Source: a bacterium (GTDB lineage Bacteria; Zixibacteria; MSB-5A5; GN15; FEB-12). From it: a DNA stretch of 64,000 nucleotides. A program made the position numbers and the translations under genes. A model generated the notes under the pieces. It was given only the letters and a program-made list of their open reading frames with translations, was not told the origin of the DNA and ran no database searches. Location of the stretch: positions 186,001-250,000 of the forward strand of contig JAHLKV010000003.1 of the NCBI GenBank assembly GCA_020444475.1, in the 5' to 3' direction. Positions 28,577-38,200 of this stretch are shown here, piece by piece; the stretch's first letter is position 1, and each line of letters opens with the position of its first letter.

Positions 28577-30384
28577 TGAACGGGCACCGACACGGCACAG
28601 AGCGCGGCTTCAGTTTGATCGAGCTGTTGGTTGTCATCGTCGTAGTGGGCATCCTTGCCGCAATCGCCATGCAATCGATGAGCGGACTGGTGGTCGATAT
28701 GCGCAGGGTTAAAACCGAACGTGAAATGGAAATGCTGGCTTCGGCGATTGCCGGCGACCCGTCGGTGATGCAATCCGGCGTGCGTTCCGAATTCGGTTAT
28801 GTCGGCGATATCGGCGCGTTCCCACCAAACCTCGATGCTCTCGTGTCGAACCCCGGTTTGGGCACCTGGGATGGTCCGTATATTCCCGATGGTATCGCCG
28901 AAGACAACAATGGGTTCAAGCTCGATGCATGGGGCGCAGCCTATCAATACACCGGCGGCGTGACAATCACCTCGACCGGCTCCGGCTCGACAATGACAAA
29001 AACCATCGCCGATGCATCTTCGGACTATCTCGACAACACCTTCGCCGGTCGCGTGCTCGACGCCTCAGGCGGCGTGCCGGGCCCGGTCTATCGCGACTCC
29101 GTATATATCGCCATCTTCTACCCCGATGGCTCCGGATCGATGACGTCGCAGTACGTCAATCCCGACTCGGCCGGCAATTTCGCAATCCCCGATCTGCCCG
29201 CCGGTCGACATCGCCTGGAGCTCGTCTTCACCCCGACCGTCGATACGCTGGTCCGCTACGCCACGGTCCTGCCCCGGCACAACGGAGCGGCGCGCTACAA
29301 GTTCGCTGCCGACTACTTTGGCGGAAGCGCCTCGGCGTTCGGCCGTCGCTGTGAGTTGATTATCGTCGCCGCCCGCGTGCCCGACGACCTGACCGACTTC
29401 CCGCTGCTGCTGACGCAGCTGAATCTTCCGTCGGAGATGCTCGATGCCGACGGCGCCCATTCGGCCGACAACGGCGGCGGTGATATCCGCTTCACGCTCG
29501 ATCGCGATGGGACCGTCTCCTTGCCCTGCGAAGTGGTCGACTTCACGACCAACTCCAATCCGGTCATGGCCGAAGCGGAGATATGGGTGAACGTGCCTTC
29601 GGTGTCGGCCAGCGTGAACACATCGATCTGGGTCTGGTACGACCAGCCGGGCGCGACACAGCCGCTGCCTGGCGATCCCGGAGGCGCCTTCGAAGTCTGG
29701 GACTCGAATTATGTCGTCGTACAACACCTCGATGACAACCCCGGAGGTCCCGCGCCGCAGGCGATCGACGCCACCCGGAACGGCAACAACGGCACATCGT
29801 ACGGCGGCATGGGATCGAGCGACCTGGTCTCCGGTCAGATCGGACGAGCGATTGATTTCGACGGCAGCAACGACTATCTGCGGATCCCCGCTGCCGGAGT
29901 CACCGTAAGCGACAAGGCGATCACTATGGAAGGCTGGATGTACCTCCGCGGCGCCACCGGTCGCGCCAACCTGATGCAGCGAGGCTCAAACTATGCACTG
30001 TGGGAAATCCGGTCCGGCGGTACACCCTACAACGTCTTCTACGACAACACCTGGCGCAAATTCAATTACGGTCAACCGGCCACGTGGTTCCTCGATGACT
30101 GGCACTATGTCGTCTGTACGTACGACGGTACCTATGTGCGGTCATACATTGACGGTGACCCGGATGAGACGGCGGCCTACTCCAGTGATCTGAACCCGAC
30201 CGCCAGCAATTACGATATGGGAATTGGCGTGAATGCCGGCTGGAACGACTCGTACTACCGGGGCCGGGCTGATGAGGTTCGCGTCTCCCGTGTCGTGCGG
30301 TCGGCAGCTTACGTCAAGGCTCAGTACAACAACCATGACAGCCCGCACACGTTCGTGCTGCCGCAATCACCGGAGACTCCCTGA
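28570..30384 (+). CDS. Pseudopilin-like protein 2 with DUF2341-like and LamG/concanavalin-like C-terminal domains
   Basis: ERGFSLIELLVVIVVVGILAAIAMQSM; GYVGDIGAFPPNLDALVSNPGLGTWDGPYI; LamG-like region IDFDGSNDYLRIPAAGVTVSDKAITMEGWMYLR...WHYVVCTYDGTYVRSYIDGD. Confidence 0.85.
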   Translation: MVMNGHRHGTERGFSLIELLVVIVVVGILAAIAMQSMSGLVVDMRRVKTEREMEMLASAIAGDPSVMQSGVRSEFGYVGDIGAFPPNLDALVSNPGLGTWDGPYIPDGIAEDNNGFKLDAWGAAYQYTGGVTITSTGSGSTMTKTIADASSDYLDNTFAGRVLDASGGVPGPVYRDSVYIAIFYPDGSGSMTSQYVNPDSAGNFAIPDLPAGRHRLELVFTPTVDTLVRYATVLPRHNGAARYKFAADYFGGSASAFGRRCELIIVAARVPDDLTDFPLLLTQLNLPSEMLDADGAHSADNGGGDIRFTLDRDGTVSLPCEVVDFTTNSNPVMAEAEIWVNVPSVSASVNTSIWVWYDQPGATQPLPGDPGGAFEVWDSNYVVVQHLDDNPGGPAPQAIDATRNGNNGTSYGGMGSSDLVSGQIGRAIDFDGSNDYLRIPAAGVTVSDKAITMEGWMYLRGATGRANLMQRGSNYALWEIRSGGTPYNVFYDNTWRKFNYGQPATWFLDDWHYVVCTYDGTYVRSYIDGDPDETAAYSSDLNPTASNYDMGIGVNAGWNDSYYRGRADEVRVSRVVRSAAYVKAQYNNHDSPHTFVLPQSPETP

Positions 30385-31544
30385 TGAGTAACGGAACAGA
30401 CAGACGGCACAACAACGCTGGTTTCACCCTGATCGAGCTCGCTATCGTGATCGTCATTGCAGGTATATTGGTCACCATCGCCCTGCGCGGTGGAAAGTCG
30501 ATTTCAGAGACGAGCAAGCTCGAAGAGACTCGGCAGGAAATGGACGCTTTGGCGAGAGCTATTGTCGGCGACCCGGATTTGTACAACAACGGTATCCGGT
30601 CCGACTTCGGTTATGTCGGCGACATCGGTTCGCTGCCTCCGAATCTCGACGCGCTTCACACCAATCCCGGCGGTTTCGCAACCTGGCGTGGACCGTACGT
30701 AGAAAACCGTTTCGTGCAAACGGCCGATGATTTCAAACGCGACGCCTGGGGATCGACCTACGCCTACACCGGCGGCGAGACCATTAACTCAAGTGGATCC
30801 GGTTCGACCGTCTCCCGTCGCATAGTCGAATCGACCACTCATCTGCTGTACAATTCAGTTGCGGGCAATGTCTTCGATCTCGACGGCACCCCCCCGGGAC
30901 CGGGCTATGGTGATTCGGTGCTGGTGAGATTAACCTTCCCCGACGGTATCGGCGGTTATACCTACGACAATATCTCGCCGGACGACGGCGGCTTCTTCGA
31001 GTTCGATTCGATCCCGGTCGGCAACCACGATCTGCTGCTGGTCTATCAACCGACCGCCGACACCCTGCGGCGCTTCGTCTCCGTCCTGCCCAACAGCAGG
31101 TTGTACGCCGAGTACCATCTTCCGGCCAATGTCTGGCCGCCGGGGGCGGGCGGATCACCGGGCGGAGTGGGACCGATAGCGGGCTCCGACTCCTTGTACT
31201 CCGACTGCCACGGATTCTCGCTCTGGATCGAGAACACCGGCGCGACCGACATCGATGTCGACTGGGTAACGTTGTCGTGGCTCTCCCCCACGGCGTACTA
31301 CCGCTATGTCATCTGGGATGGGACGACGGTTGCAAATGAGAACAGCCCGAAGATAGCCTCCGGACAGCCGGCCACGTTCACCTCCACGCAGACACTCGCC
31401 GCCGGCGCTTCCATACGACTTGATTTCGACTTCTTCAAATCGCAACCCACCGGCGGGCCAAATGTCGACATGGACCATACTGACTTCACGCTCACCTTCT
31501 CCGACGGTTCGTCGTTTGAGATCACCACCGGGGACTGCCCATGA
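30384..31544 (+). CDS. Pseudopilin-like protein 3 with extra C-terminal beta domain
   Basis: NAGFTLIELAIVIVIAGILVTIALRGG; GYVGDIGSLPPNLDALHTNPGGFATWRGPYV; extra domain SDCHGFSLWIENTGATDIDVDWVTLSW...DFTLTFSDGSSFEITTGDCP. Confidence 0.85.
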   Translation: MSNGTDRRHNNAGFTLIELAIVIVIAGILVTIALRGGKSISETSKLEETRQEMDALARAIVGDPDLYNNGIRSDFGYVGDIGSLPPNLDALHTNPGGFATWRGPYVENRFVQTADDFKRDAWGSTYAYTGGETINSSGSGSTVSRRIVESTTHLLYNSVAGNVFDLDGTPPGPGYGDSVLVRLTFPDGIGGYTYDNISPDDGGFFEFDSIPVGNHDLLLVYQPTADTLRRFVSVLPNSRLYAEYHLPANVWPPGAGGSPGGVGPIAGSDSLYSDCHGFSLWIENTGATDIDVDWVTLSWLSPTAYYRYVIWDGTTVANENSPKIASGQPATFTSTQTLAAGASIRLDFDFFKSQPTGGPNVDMDHTDFTLTFSDGSSFEITTGDCP

Positions 31545-32278
31545 TCGAGCGACCAGGAAAAGAGCGCGGCTTCACGGTGATAGAGCTGGTGATTATCATC
31601 GTGATCATAGGTATCCTCGCGACCATCGCCACCCGCCAACTGCAGCCATCGATAGAAACCGCCAGGTTCGAGCAAACCAAGCTGGAGATGGATCAACTGG
31701 TGTTTGCCATCGCGGGCAATCCGGAGGTGCGCTCCCATGGCGCCCGGACCGACTACGGCTACGTTGGTGATATCGGGGCCCTGCCGCCGAATCTCGACGC
31801 TCTGGTGGCGAACCCGGGCGGCTTTACCACCTGGAACGGACCGTACATTGAACCGGGCATCAACGGCTGGGAATTCAAGCGGGATGCCTGGGGAAGTGAG
31901 TATGTTCTGGCCGGGACGGTGCTTCGATCAGTAGGTTCGGGACAGACAATTGAGAAAGTCATATGCCCGCAGGCGGGGGAGCTGACGTCCAACCAGGTCA
32001 GGGGCCTGCTGCTCAATGCCGACGGTACCATGCCGGGAACGGTCCGGGCCGACTCGATCGCCGTCCGCCTGCGCTACCCCGATGGTGCGGGTGCTCTCAC
32101 CAGTGCGCTGCAGTCTCCCGAAGCCGACGGGTCGTTTTCGTTCACGAACATCCCGGTCGGCAATCACCGGCTGGAGATGATATATCTGCCGACCGGTGAC
32201 ACCCTTGCCTTCACAATCGGTGTTCAGCCGGGCGCTCCGACGCACGTGGAAATGATCTCTCCGATCGACCTCTGGTAG
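31541..32278 (+). CDS. Pseudopilin-like protein 4
   Basis: ERGFTVIELVIIIVIIGILATIATRQL; DYGYVGDIGALPPNLDALVANPGGFTTWNGPYI; IPVGNHRLEMIYLPTGDTLAFTI. Confidence 0.85.
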   Translation: MIERPGKERGFTVIELVIIIVIIGILATIATRQLQPSIETARFEQTKLEMDQLVFAIAGNPEVRSHGARTDYGYVGDIGALPPNLDALVANPGGFTTWNGPYIEPGINGWEFKRDAWGSEYVLAGTVLRSVGSGQTIEKVICPQAGELTSNQVRGLLLNADGTMPGTVRADSIAVRLRYPDGAGALTSALQSPEADGSFSFTNIPVGNHRLEMIYLPTGDTLAFTIGVQPGAPTHVEMISPIDLW

Positions 32279-32286
32279 CCGAACGA

Positions 32287-33435
32287 CTACAAGTCCTCTT
32301 CGCTGATCGCCAGGTTAATCCCGCGCTTTTTCAGCTGCGGAATAAACAACTTCGGATTGATCGCCAGCTCCTGCGGCTTGACCCCTCGCGCTTCGACCTG
32401 CCCCGCCGCCGACATCCAGGCGACAATCGCCGCCGGAAATGCTGTCGTACGCATCATCGCCGTCAGGCCGGTGCGGGTGTCTTGTTTGTCGACTATCTCA
32501 TAAACCACGCGGCGCGTGACACCACCGGCTATACCATCCACCGTCACCCGCAACAGCACCATATCGAGATCGCCGAACGACAGGTTCCGGTCGAGCACCG
32601 CCTTGAGCACGGAGCGCGGTTCGACCGACTGCCCGCCAACCGCAAGCTTCTGCCGCGAGGCCAGTCCGATCTCGAGCATCGGACGGAACAACTCGCAATG
32701 TCCGGGATAGCGGATCGTCTTGTAATCGAGGAAGTCCACCGTGTTCTCATAGGTGTCGGGCAGAGTCGAGGTACCGCCCGAGGTGTAAAACGCTTCGAGC
32801 TTGCCGATGCCGTCGAAGTCCAGTTCTTCCAGAGCCGACATCGGGTTCACCGTCTTCTTCTTGCCACCCTCCAGAATCAGGCACGGCTCCCAGTACTCGT
32901 TAATAAGCCCCTCGGCCGAAAAGACCATCTGGTAGTTGAGAGGCGGACGCGGCGATTGCGGCAGGCCACCAACCCGAATCTTGACCGACATCGCCTTGTC
33001 GAAGCGCGATATTCCGTCGGCCGCCAGCACCGCCACCATACCGGGCGCGAGACCGCAGTCGGGAATGACGATCACCCCCGCCTTCTCCGCCTCGTCATTC
33101 ATCGCCAGCTGTTCGCGGACCGCATCGTTGTTTCCACCCAGGTCGCACAAATGACAGCCGGCTTTGATCGCCGCCCGCGTCAGCCCCGGATTGTAGCGGT
33201 AGGTAACACAGGAGACCGCGGCGTCGTAGTCCGAGAGAATCGTCTCCGCGGCTTCCTCGTCACCCGCGTCCAGCACCCCCGATACCGCCTTGCCGCCACC
33301 GTACGCGTCGGCCACTTCTTTGGCCAGCGCCGCGTCGATATCAAACACCCCGACCGACTCAACTTCATCGGCCCGCGAAAAATCATACAGGGCCGCCCGG
33401 CCCATCAACCCCGCTCCCAGTACTGCCAGTCTCAT
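32287..33435 (-). CDS. Saccharopine/lysine dehydrogenase-family NAD(P)-binding oxidoreductase
   Basis: MRLAVLGAGLMGRAALYDFSRADEVESVGVFDID; DCGLAPGMVAVLAADGI; TLPDTYENTVDFLDYKTIRYPGHCELFR. Confidence 0.85.
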   Translation of the reverse strand: MRLAVLGAGLMGRAALYDFSRADEVESVGVFDIDAALAKEVADAYGGGKAVSGVLDAGDEEAAETILSDYDAAVSCVTYRYNPGLTRAAIKAGCHLCDLGGNNDAVREQLAMNDEAEKAGVIVIPDCGLAPGMVAVLAADGISRFDKAMSVKIRVGGLPQSPRPPLNYQMVFSAEGLINEYWEPCLILEGGKKKTVNPMSALEELDFDGIGKLEAFYTSGGTSTLPDTYENTVDFLDYKTIRYPGHCELFRPMLEIGLASRQKLAVGGQSVEPRSVLKAVLDRNLSFGDLDMVLLRVTVDGIAGGVTRRVVYEIVDKQDTRTGLTAMMRTTAFPAAIVAWMSAAGQVEARGVKPQELAINPKLFIPQLKKRGINLAISEEDL

Positions 33436-33607
33436 AGAATCCTCCAGTGAATTGGAGCGAATATAGGAAGAGACAACGAACGGAAAAAGGATTTATCGGG
33501 AGTTTGCCCACCCGGACTTTATTTTACCGGACTACTGTCCGATAAAAAAACATAGAGGGAAACCGGGGAAGTCACTGATTCACACAAAAGGGCGAGGCAC
33601 AGTAACG

Positions 33608-33934
33608 ATGACGACCGACACGATGAACGATACCCAGCGCAGGGACCTGGCGTTTCTGGAGCACCTCAAGCCGTATCTGGCTCAATGCCTGGGGCTCAAT
33701 CATGAGATCAACAACCCGCTGGCGGGGATAATCGGTTATGCCGAGTATATGCTCGATGACGAGGAGCCGCTCAGCGACGACCAGCGCCATTACGTCCAGC
33801 AGATCCAGAACTGCGCCGAACGGATCCGAAGTCTGATTGTCGCGTTGTCGGAACGGAAATCTCATCTGGCAGAGAAATTCGATCTCGATTCGCTCCTCGA
33901 GGAGTATCGGAGAGAAGACAACAAATCACACTAA
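33608..33934 (+). CDS. Stand-alone HisKA (DHp)-like protein without an ATPase domain
   Basis: CLGLNHEINNPLAGIIGYAEYMLDDEEPLSDDQRHYVQQIQNCAERIRSLIVALSE; the 108 aa ORF ends before any HATPase domain. Confidence 0.75.
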   Translation: MTTDTMNDTQRRDLAFLEHLKPYLAQCLGLNHEINNPLAGIIGYAEYMLDDEEPLSDDQRHYVQQIQNCAERIRSLIVALSERKSHLAEKFDLDSLLEEYRREDNKSH

Positions 33935-36094
33935 GTGATTCAGCTTACGAATCAGCCACTCCACTCCGAGCAACCCGACGAACAGCAGTAATAACCACAG
34001 CTTGTTGAAGAAGGTTATCTCCCCTTCAACCGCCTCGATAACCGGCCGCGTCTCTATCGACCCCAGCGCTTTGTCGAAGTCCTCATAGGTGAAATACCCG
34101 CCGGCGGTACGCCCGGCTATCGACCGCAGCACCTGCGGATTCCCGCTCTGATCGAATTCTTCCAGTGAAAACGATTCGACACGAATCGTCCCGGTCGCCC
34201 GCTTCAGCTCCCGTCCGCCTTTCTCTATCACGGCGTCGTAGCGGTATTCACCGGGAGGAAGCTGCGCAAACTCGCTCCGATAGCGACCGTCGCCCAGTTC
34301 CAGCAGATCGTTCTCGAACCGCGCGTCATCGGCAGCTCCTTCGAGCGTCACCGAACCGGTCGCTCCCTCGATCGGACGGAATCCGAGATCTCCTGCGAAC
34401 CCGGAAAACCGTACGGTTTCCCCGCGCGTGAAGACCTGCATGTCGGGCCCGATACGGACCGGATCGAAATCATCGGTCACGGTCAGCCATTCGGCCGCTC
34501 CACCCACGAAAGCGGTGTACGAATCGCTGCTCTCCCCCAGTCCCAGCGTAATGAACCCCCACGGCCAGTATGGTCCGGCAGCCGAAGCCAGCACTTTGCC
34601 GGGTCCGACCCGCTTGTAGCCGAGAATCGGAGAACGAATCCAGGCGCTGCCGGCGGCGACAGAAGCCAGCAGCACGCCGTTGGGATCGATCGAGTCGCAG
34701 ACAACCAGCGTCCCGAACGGCGGCATATTCGACCAGATGTCTCTGATCGCAGCGCGATTATCGGCCAACCGGACAGCCGGGTGAAACAACTGCCCTTCGG
34801 CCGGCTCCCCCTGAAACTGTGTGTACTGCATTGATCGAGGTGTGCTCTGGTGGAATGGCAGCAGATTGTTAAACCAATCGACCGGTCCTCGCCCGGCGAA
34901 CCGCCGGCCCATCATCACCCACAGCCCCCCCCCCTTGTCGGAGAGGTAGGACTCGAACAACGGACGGCGTGACTGGAGTTCCTGCGGATCGGGATCGTGC
35001 AGAATAACCAGGTCGTAGCGGTTCAACTCGGTCTGGCGGCCGGGAATCTGGCCGGACAGGTTGCCGGCCCCGGCGCCCGTGACGACAAAATCGACATCGT
35101 ACTTCTCGGATTGATCGAAGAAGCGTTTCATGAATCCGATCTCATAGTCCGGCGCCGCCGTCACCAACAGAACGAGCAACCTACTCTTGAGCACCTTGAC
35201 TGAAATGGTACGGGAGTTGTTGTCGGTGGTTTCTTCACCGTCAAGCGGGACGACTGACACTTGCAGCAGTTGCTGGCCCGGTTCGGCAGGCGTATAGTCG
35301 AGCGTGACATCGCCAAATCCGCCCTCTTCGCCGATAGAAAGTCTCCCCTGACTGACGGTTCGGTTGCCTTCGCGGAGTTCCACGATCGCTTCGCGCCCGG
35401 CGGCATTGTGCCAGTTGAGGCGGGCGGTGATCTCGCTCTTCTGCCCGACAAACTGAATCGGATCGAAATCTATATCGGCCAGACGGACATCAAAGGCGCC
35501 GACATCGGTGGCAACATCGACGGCGATAATCGGTGTCCGCAGTCCGTTCGCCACCGCTTGCGGATCACGACCGGCATTGGAGCGACCATCACCGATCAAC
35601 AGCCAATAGTCCGCCGGCTCCGCGATCTGCTGCTGATCGGCTTCGGCGAGCACATCTCCCAGCGCCGTCGCCGAACGATCGACCTCGACCGGTGACTCGG
35701 CGAGCGTAGCGCCGAAATAGCGAGCCGTCAGATCGACCTGCCCCCGGACAGCCGCAAACGACGAACCCGACAGCAGTGAGTCGACCCGCGCCGCTCTGGT
35801 TGTCCCGCGCTCTTCGCGCTCCATGCTGGTAGACTGATCGACCAGCAGGGTGACGCGGCGGTTGCGTTCAAACTCGCGGCTGTAGTTAATCACCGGCTCC
35901 AGCAGGGCCAGCATCAGAAGGAGCACGGCGCCGATTCGGAGGACCGCCAGCAGGATTCGAAGCCACAGCCGGAGGGGAGGGTTCGTCCGACGATACATCC
36001 AAATGGACAGCACCACCAAAAAGGCGAGCGCCAGCCAGGCCAGCACCGGCGTGGCGGTGCGAAATCCTATCGAGATGTCGGTTACTGAGAACAC
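33926..36094 (-). CDS. Membrane-anchored vWA-like / BatA-like protein
   Basis: N-terminal TMs, NRRVTLLVDQSTSMEREERG (degenerate MIDAS), central YDLVILHDPDPQELQ..., C-terminal TM. Confidence 0.7.
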   Translation of the reverse strand: MFSVTDISIGFRTATPVLAWLALAFLVVLSIWMYRRTNPPLRLWLRILLAVLRIGAVLLLMLALLEPVINYSREFERNRRVTLLVDQSTSMEREERGTTRAARVDSLLSGSSFAAVRGQVDLTARYFGATLAESPVEVDRSATALGDVLAEADQQQIAEPADYWLLIGDGRSNAGRDPQAVANGLRTPIIAVDVATDVGAFDVRLADIDFDPIQFVGQKSEITARLNWHNAAGREAIVELREGNRTVSQGRLSIGEEGGFGDVTLDYTPAEPGQQLLQVSVVPLDGEETTDNNSRTISVKVLKSRLLVLLVTAAPDYEIGFMKRFFDQSEKYDVDFVVTGAGAGNLSGQIPGRQTELNRYDLVILHDPDPQELQSRRPLFESYLSDKGGGLWVMMGRRFAGRGPVDWFNNLLPFHQSTPRSMQYTQFQGEPAEGQLFHPAVRLADNRAAIRDIWSNMPPFGTLVVCDSIDPNGVLLASVAAGSAWIRSPILGYKRVGPGKVLASAAGPYWPWGFITLGLGESSDSYTAFVGGAAEWLTVTDDFDPVRIGPDMQVFTRGETVRFSGFAGDLGFRPIEGATGSVTLEGAADDARFENDLLELGDGRYRSEFAQLPPGEYRYDAVIEKGGRELKRATGTIRVESFSLEEFDQSGNPQVLRSIAGRTAGGYFTYEDFDKALGSIETRPVIEAVEGEITFFNKLWLLLLFVGLLGVEWLIRKLNHLV

Positions 36095-36193
36095 TTGCCC
36101 TCTTATACTGACTAAAGCCGGCTCAGGTTGGGTATTTCTGGCTGGGAAAGGGAGCGCACGGTAATGCTTTCGGCCGGGCGATCCATGAGCGGA

Positions 36194-37186
36194 CTACGAG
36201 GCGCGCGCTACCGTGTAGTGCACCATCGAGGCCAGCGATTGATAGTATACGGACTGGTCGTACCGGGGCAGCGATTCCAGCCCCTGGCGGCATAACTCGT
36301 CCGCACGACGGTAGGCGTAGTCGACTCCACCATTCTCGTGCACAAACTCGTGAATCTTCCGGAAAACTTCTTCGCTGTCGTGCGTCTCGTTGTCGTTGAG
36401 ATACGAGACGATCTCCCGCCCACTTTTCTCGCTCACCTGCTTGAGGGCATAGATCAGCGGCAGTGTTACCTTACCGGTCAGCACGTCGTTGCCGAGTTCC
36501 TTGCCGGTCACCTCGGGATCGCCGACAAAATCGAGCAGGTCATCGGCGATCTGAAACGCCGTGCCGATCTTCTCGCCGAAAGTCGCAAACCGCTCGCGCT
36601 CCGTCCGATGCCGATTGTTCAGAATCGGCCCGGTCTCGCAGGAAACGTTGAACAACGATGCAGTCTTGTCGGAAATGATCTCGAGGTACTCTTCTTCGGA
36701 CAGCGCATAATTGGCGGTTTCTTCGATCTGCCGGAGTTCGCCGACCGAGACCCGCTCGGTCGCCCGCGAGATAGCCGCAATCAGGTCCATCGAGTTCGCC
36801 GCCACCATAATCCGGAAGGCTTTCGCAAACAGGTAATCACCCATCAGAACCGAGATCAGGTTTGTCCACTGGGCATTGACGGTCTTTTTGCCCCGGCGGA
36901 CATCGGCGGCATCAACCACGTCGTCGTGCAACAGCGTGGCGGTGTGAATCAACTCGATAGCAAGGGAAGCATCAATCGAATGTTCGGTGAAATTATCCGA
37001 GGCCCGCGAAGACAGAAACACAAACGCGGGGCGAATCCGTTTACCGCGCGATTTGAGCAAATGGCGCGCAATCGAACTTATCAGCGGGGAATCGCCTTTG
37101 AGATAGTCGGCCAGGCGGCGGTCGAACAACTCCAGATCGGCCTGCACCGGACTGGCGTATTCCTGCATTTTTTTGACATCGAGCAT
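36194..37186 (-). CDS. Polyprenyl synthetase (trans-isoprenyl diphosphate synthase)
   Basis: LLHDDVVDAADVRRGKKTVNAQWTN and FQIADDLLDFVGDPEVTGKELGNDVLTGKVTLPLIYAL. Confidence 0.94.
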   Translation of the reverse strand: MLDVKKMQEYASPVQADLELFDRRLADYLKGDSPLISSIARHLLKSRGKRIRPAFVFLSSRASDNFTEHSIDASLAIELIHTATLLHDDVVDAADVRRGKKTVNAQWTNLISVLMGDYLFAKAFRIMVAANSMDLIAAISRATERVSVGELRQIEETANYALSEEEYLEIISDKTASLFNVSCETGPILNNRHRTERERFATFGEKIGTAFQIADDLLDFVGDPEVTGKELGNDVLTGKVTLPLIYALKQVSEKSGREIVSYLNDNETHDSEEVFRKIHEFVHENGGVDYAYRRADELCRQGLESLPRYDQSVYYQSLASMVHYTVARAS

Positions 37187-37272
37187 CGTGTATGCATCCC
37201 AAGTTGGTTGAGCGGCAAAATACGGTCGGTGGCGCGCCCTGTCAATCGGTTTGGACGTCCCTCAGGCCGCTC

Positions 37273-38178
37273 TCAGTCTCCTGCAACATCGCGATCCGGC
37301 CGGCCGTTCCGGGAATCGCCGTCCTCCGCGCCGAAATCGGCTGCTGCCGTCCCCTCGATCAGGCTCAAAACGGACGCCCGGTACGCCGGAATATCATAGT
37401 ACTCCCGATCATTGTGCCCGCCGGAAAGTTCGACAAACCGTTTCGGCGCAGGTGCGGCCTCGAAAAGCGACTCCCCCATATCGTACGGAACGATTTCATC
37501 CTGCGGCGAGTGTGTGATCAGCACCGGGCAGGAGACCCTGCCAATCTTGGACAAAGAGTCAAACCGGTACCGAATCAACAGTCCGATGGGAAGAAACGGA
37601 TACATCCGCCGGCCCATGTCGGCAGCCGACGTAAACGACGATTCCACCACCAGACCGGCGCACGGAACGCGCGTTGCCGCTTCGACCGCGACGGCGCCGC
37701 CGAGCGAGCGTCCGAACAGGACGATATTCTCCAACGACGTGCCCTTCGACTCCTGCAGCCACCCCAGGGCCGCCAGCGCATCCTCATAGCACTCCTCTTC
37801 ACCGGGCTGACCATCGGAACGACCGTACCCGCGATAATCAAACAGCAGAACATTGGCGCCGAGCGATACCCAGTAGGCCGCCGATTCGATGCGATTGGCG
37901 ATGTTTCCCGCGTTGCCGTGGCACAGAACGATGGTATTTGTCGACGTATCGACCGGGAAATACCAGGCGTGGATACGTTCGGTTGGAGTAACATCTATGA
38001 ACACATCCTCATACGCCAATCGCCAGTCAGCGGGCGTCTGGCCGATCTCCCGCGAAGGGAAGAAAATCAGCTTCCCCTGCTGGAGATAGAGGACGAGCGC
38101 GAAGACGACAAATATGCCGGCCGCGATTCCGGTTACCCAGAGAAGCATACGAAGTAGTTTCCCGGCGAGACTGCTCAT
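37273..38178 (-). CDS. Alpha/beta hydrolase (BEM46/ABHD13-like), membrane anchored
   Basis: TIVLCHGNAGNIANRI, LFDYRGYGRSDGQPGEEECYEDA, VLFGRSLGGAVAVEAA, PVLITHSPQDEIVPYDMG. Confidence 0.9.
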   Translation of the reverse strand: MSSLAGKLLRMLLWVTGIAAGIFVVFALVLYLQQGKLIFFPSREIGQTPADWRLAYEDVFIDVTPTERIHAWYFPVDTSTNTIVLCHGNAGNIANRIESAAYWVSLGANVLLFDYRGYGRSDGQPGEEECYEDALAALGWLQESKGTSLENIVLFGRSLGGAVAVEAATRVPCAGLVVESSFTSAADMGRRMYPFLPIGLLIRYRFDSLSKIGRVSCPVLITHSPQDEIVPYDMGESLFEAAPAPKRFVELSGGHNDREYYDIPAYRASVLSLIEGTAAADFGAEDGDSRNGRPDRDVAGD

Positions 38179-38200
38179 CTCACCACCAGGCTCCCATCAG

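Noticed and set aside
32482-33450. 322-aa plus-strand ORF antisense to the saccharopine dehydrogenase-like gene
   Set aside because: Shadow ORF; no family pattern
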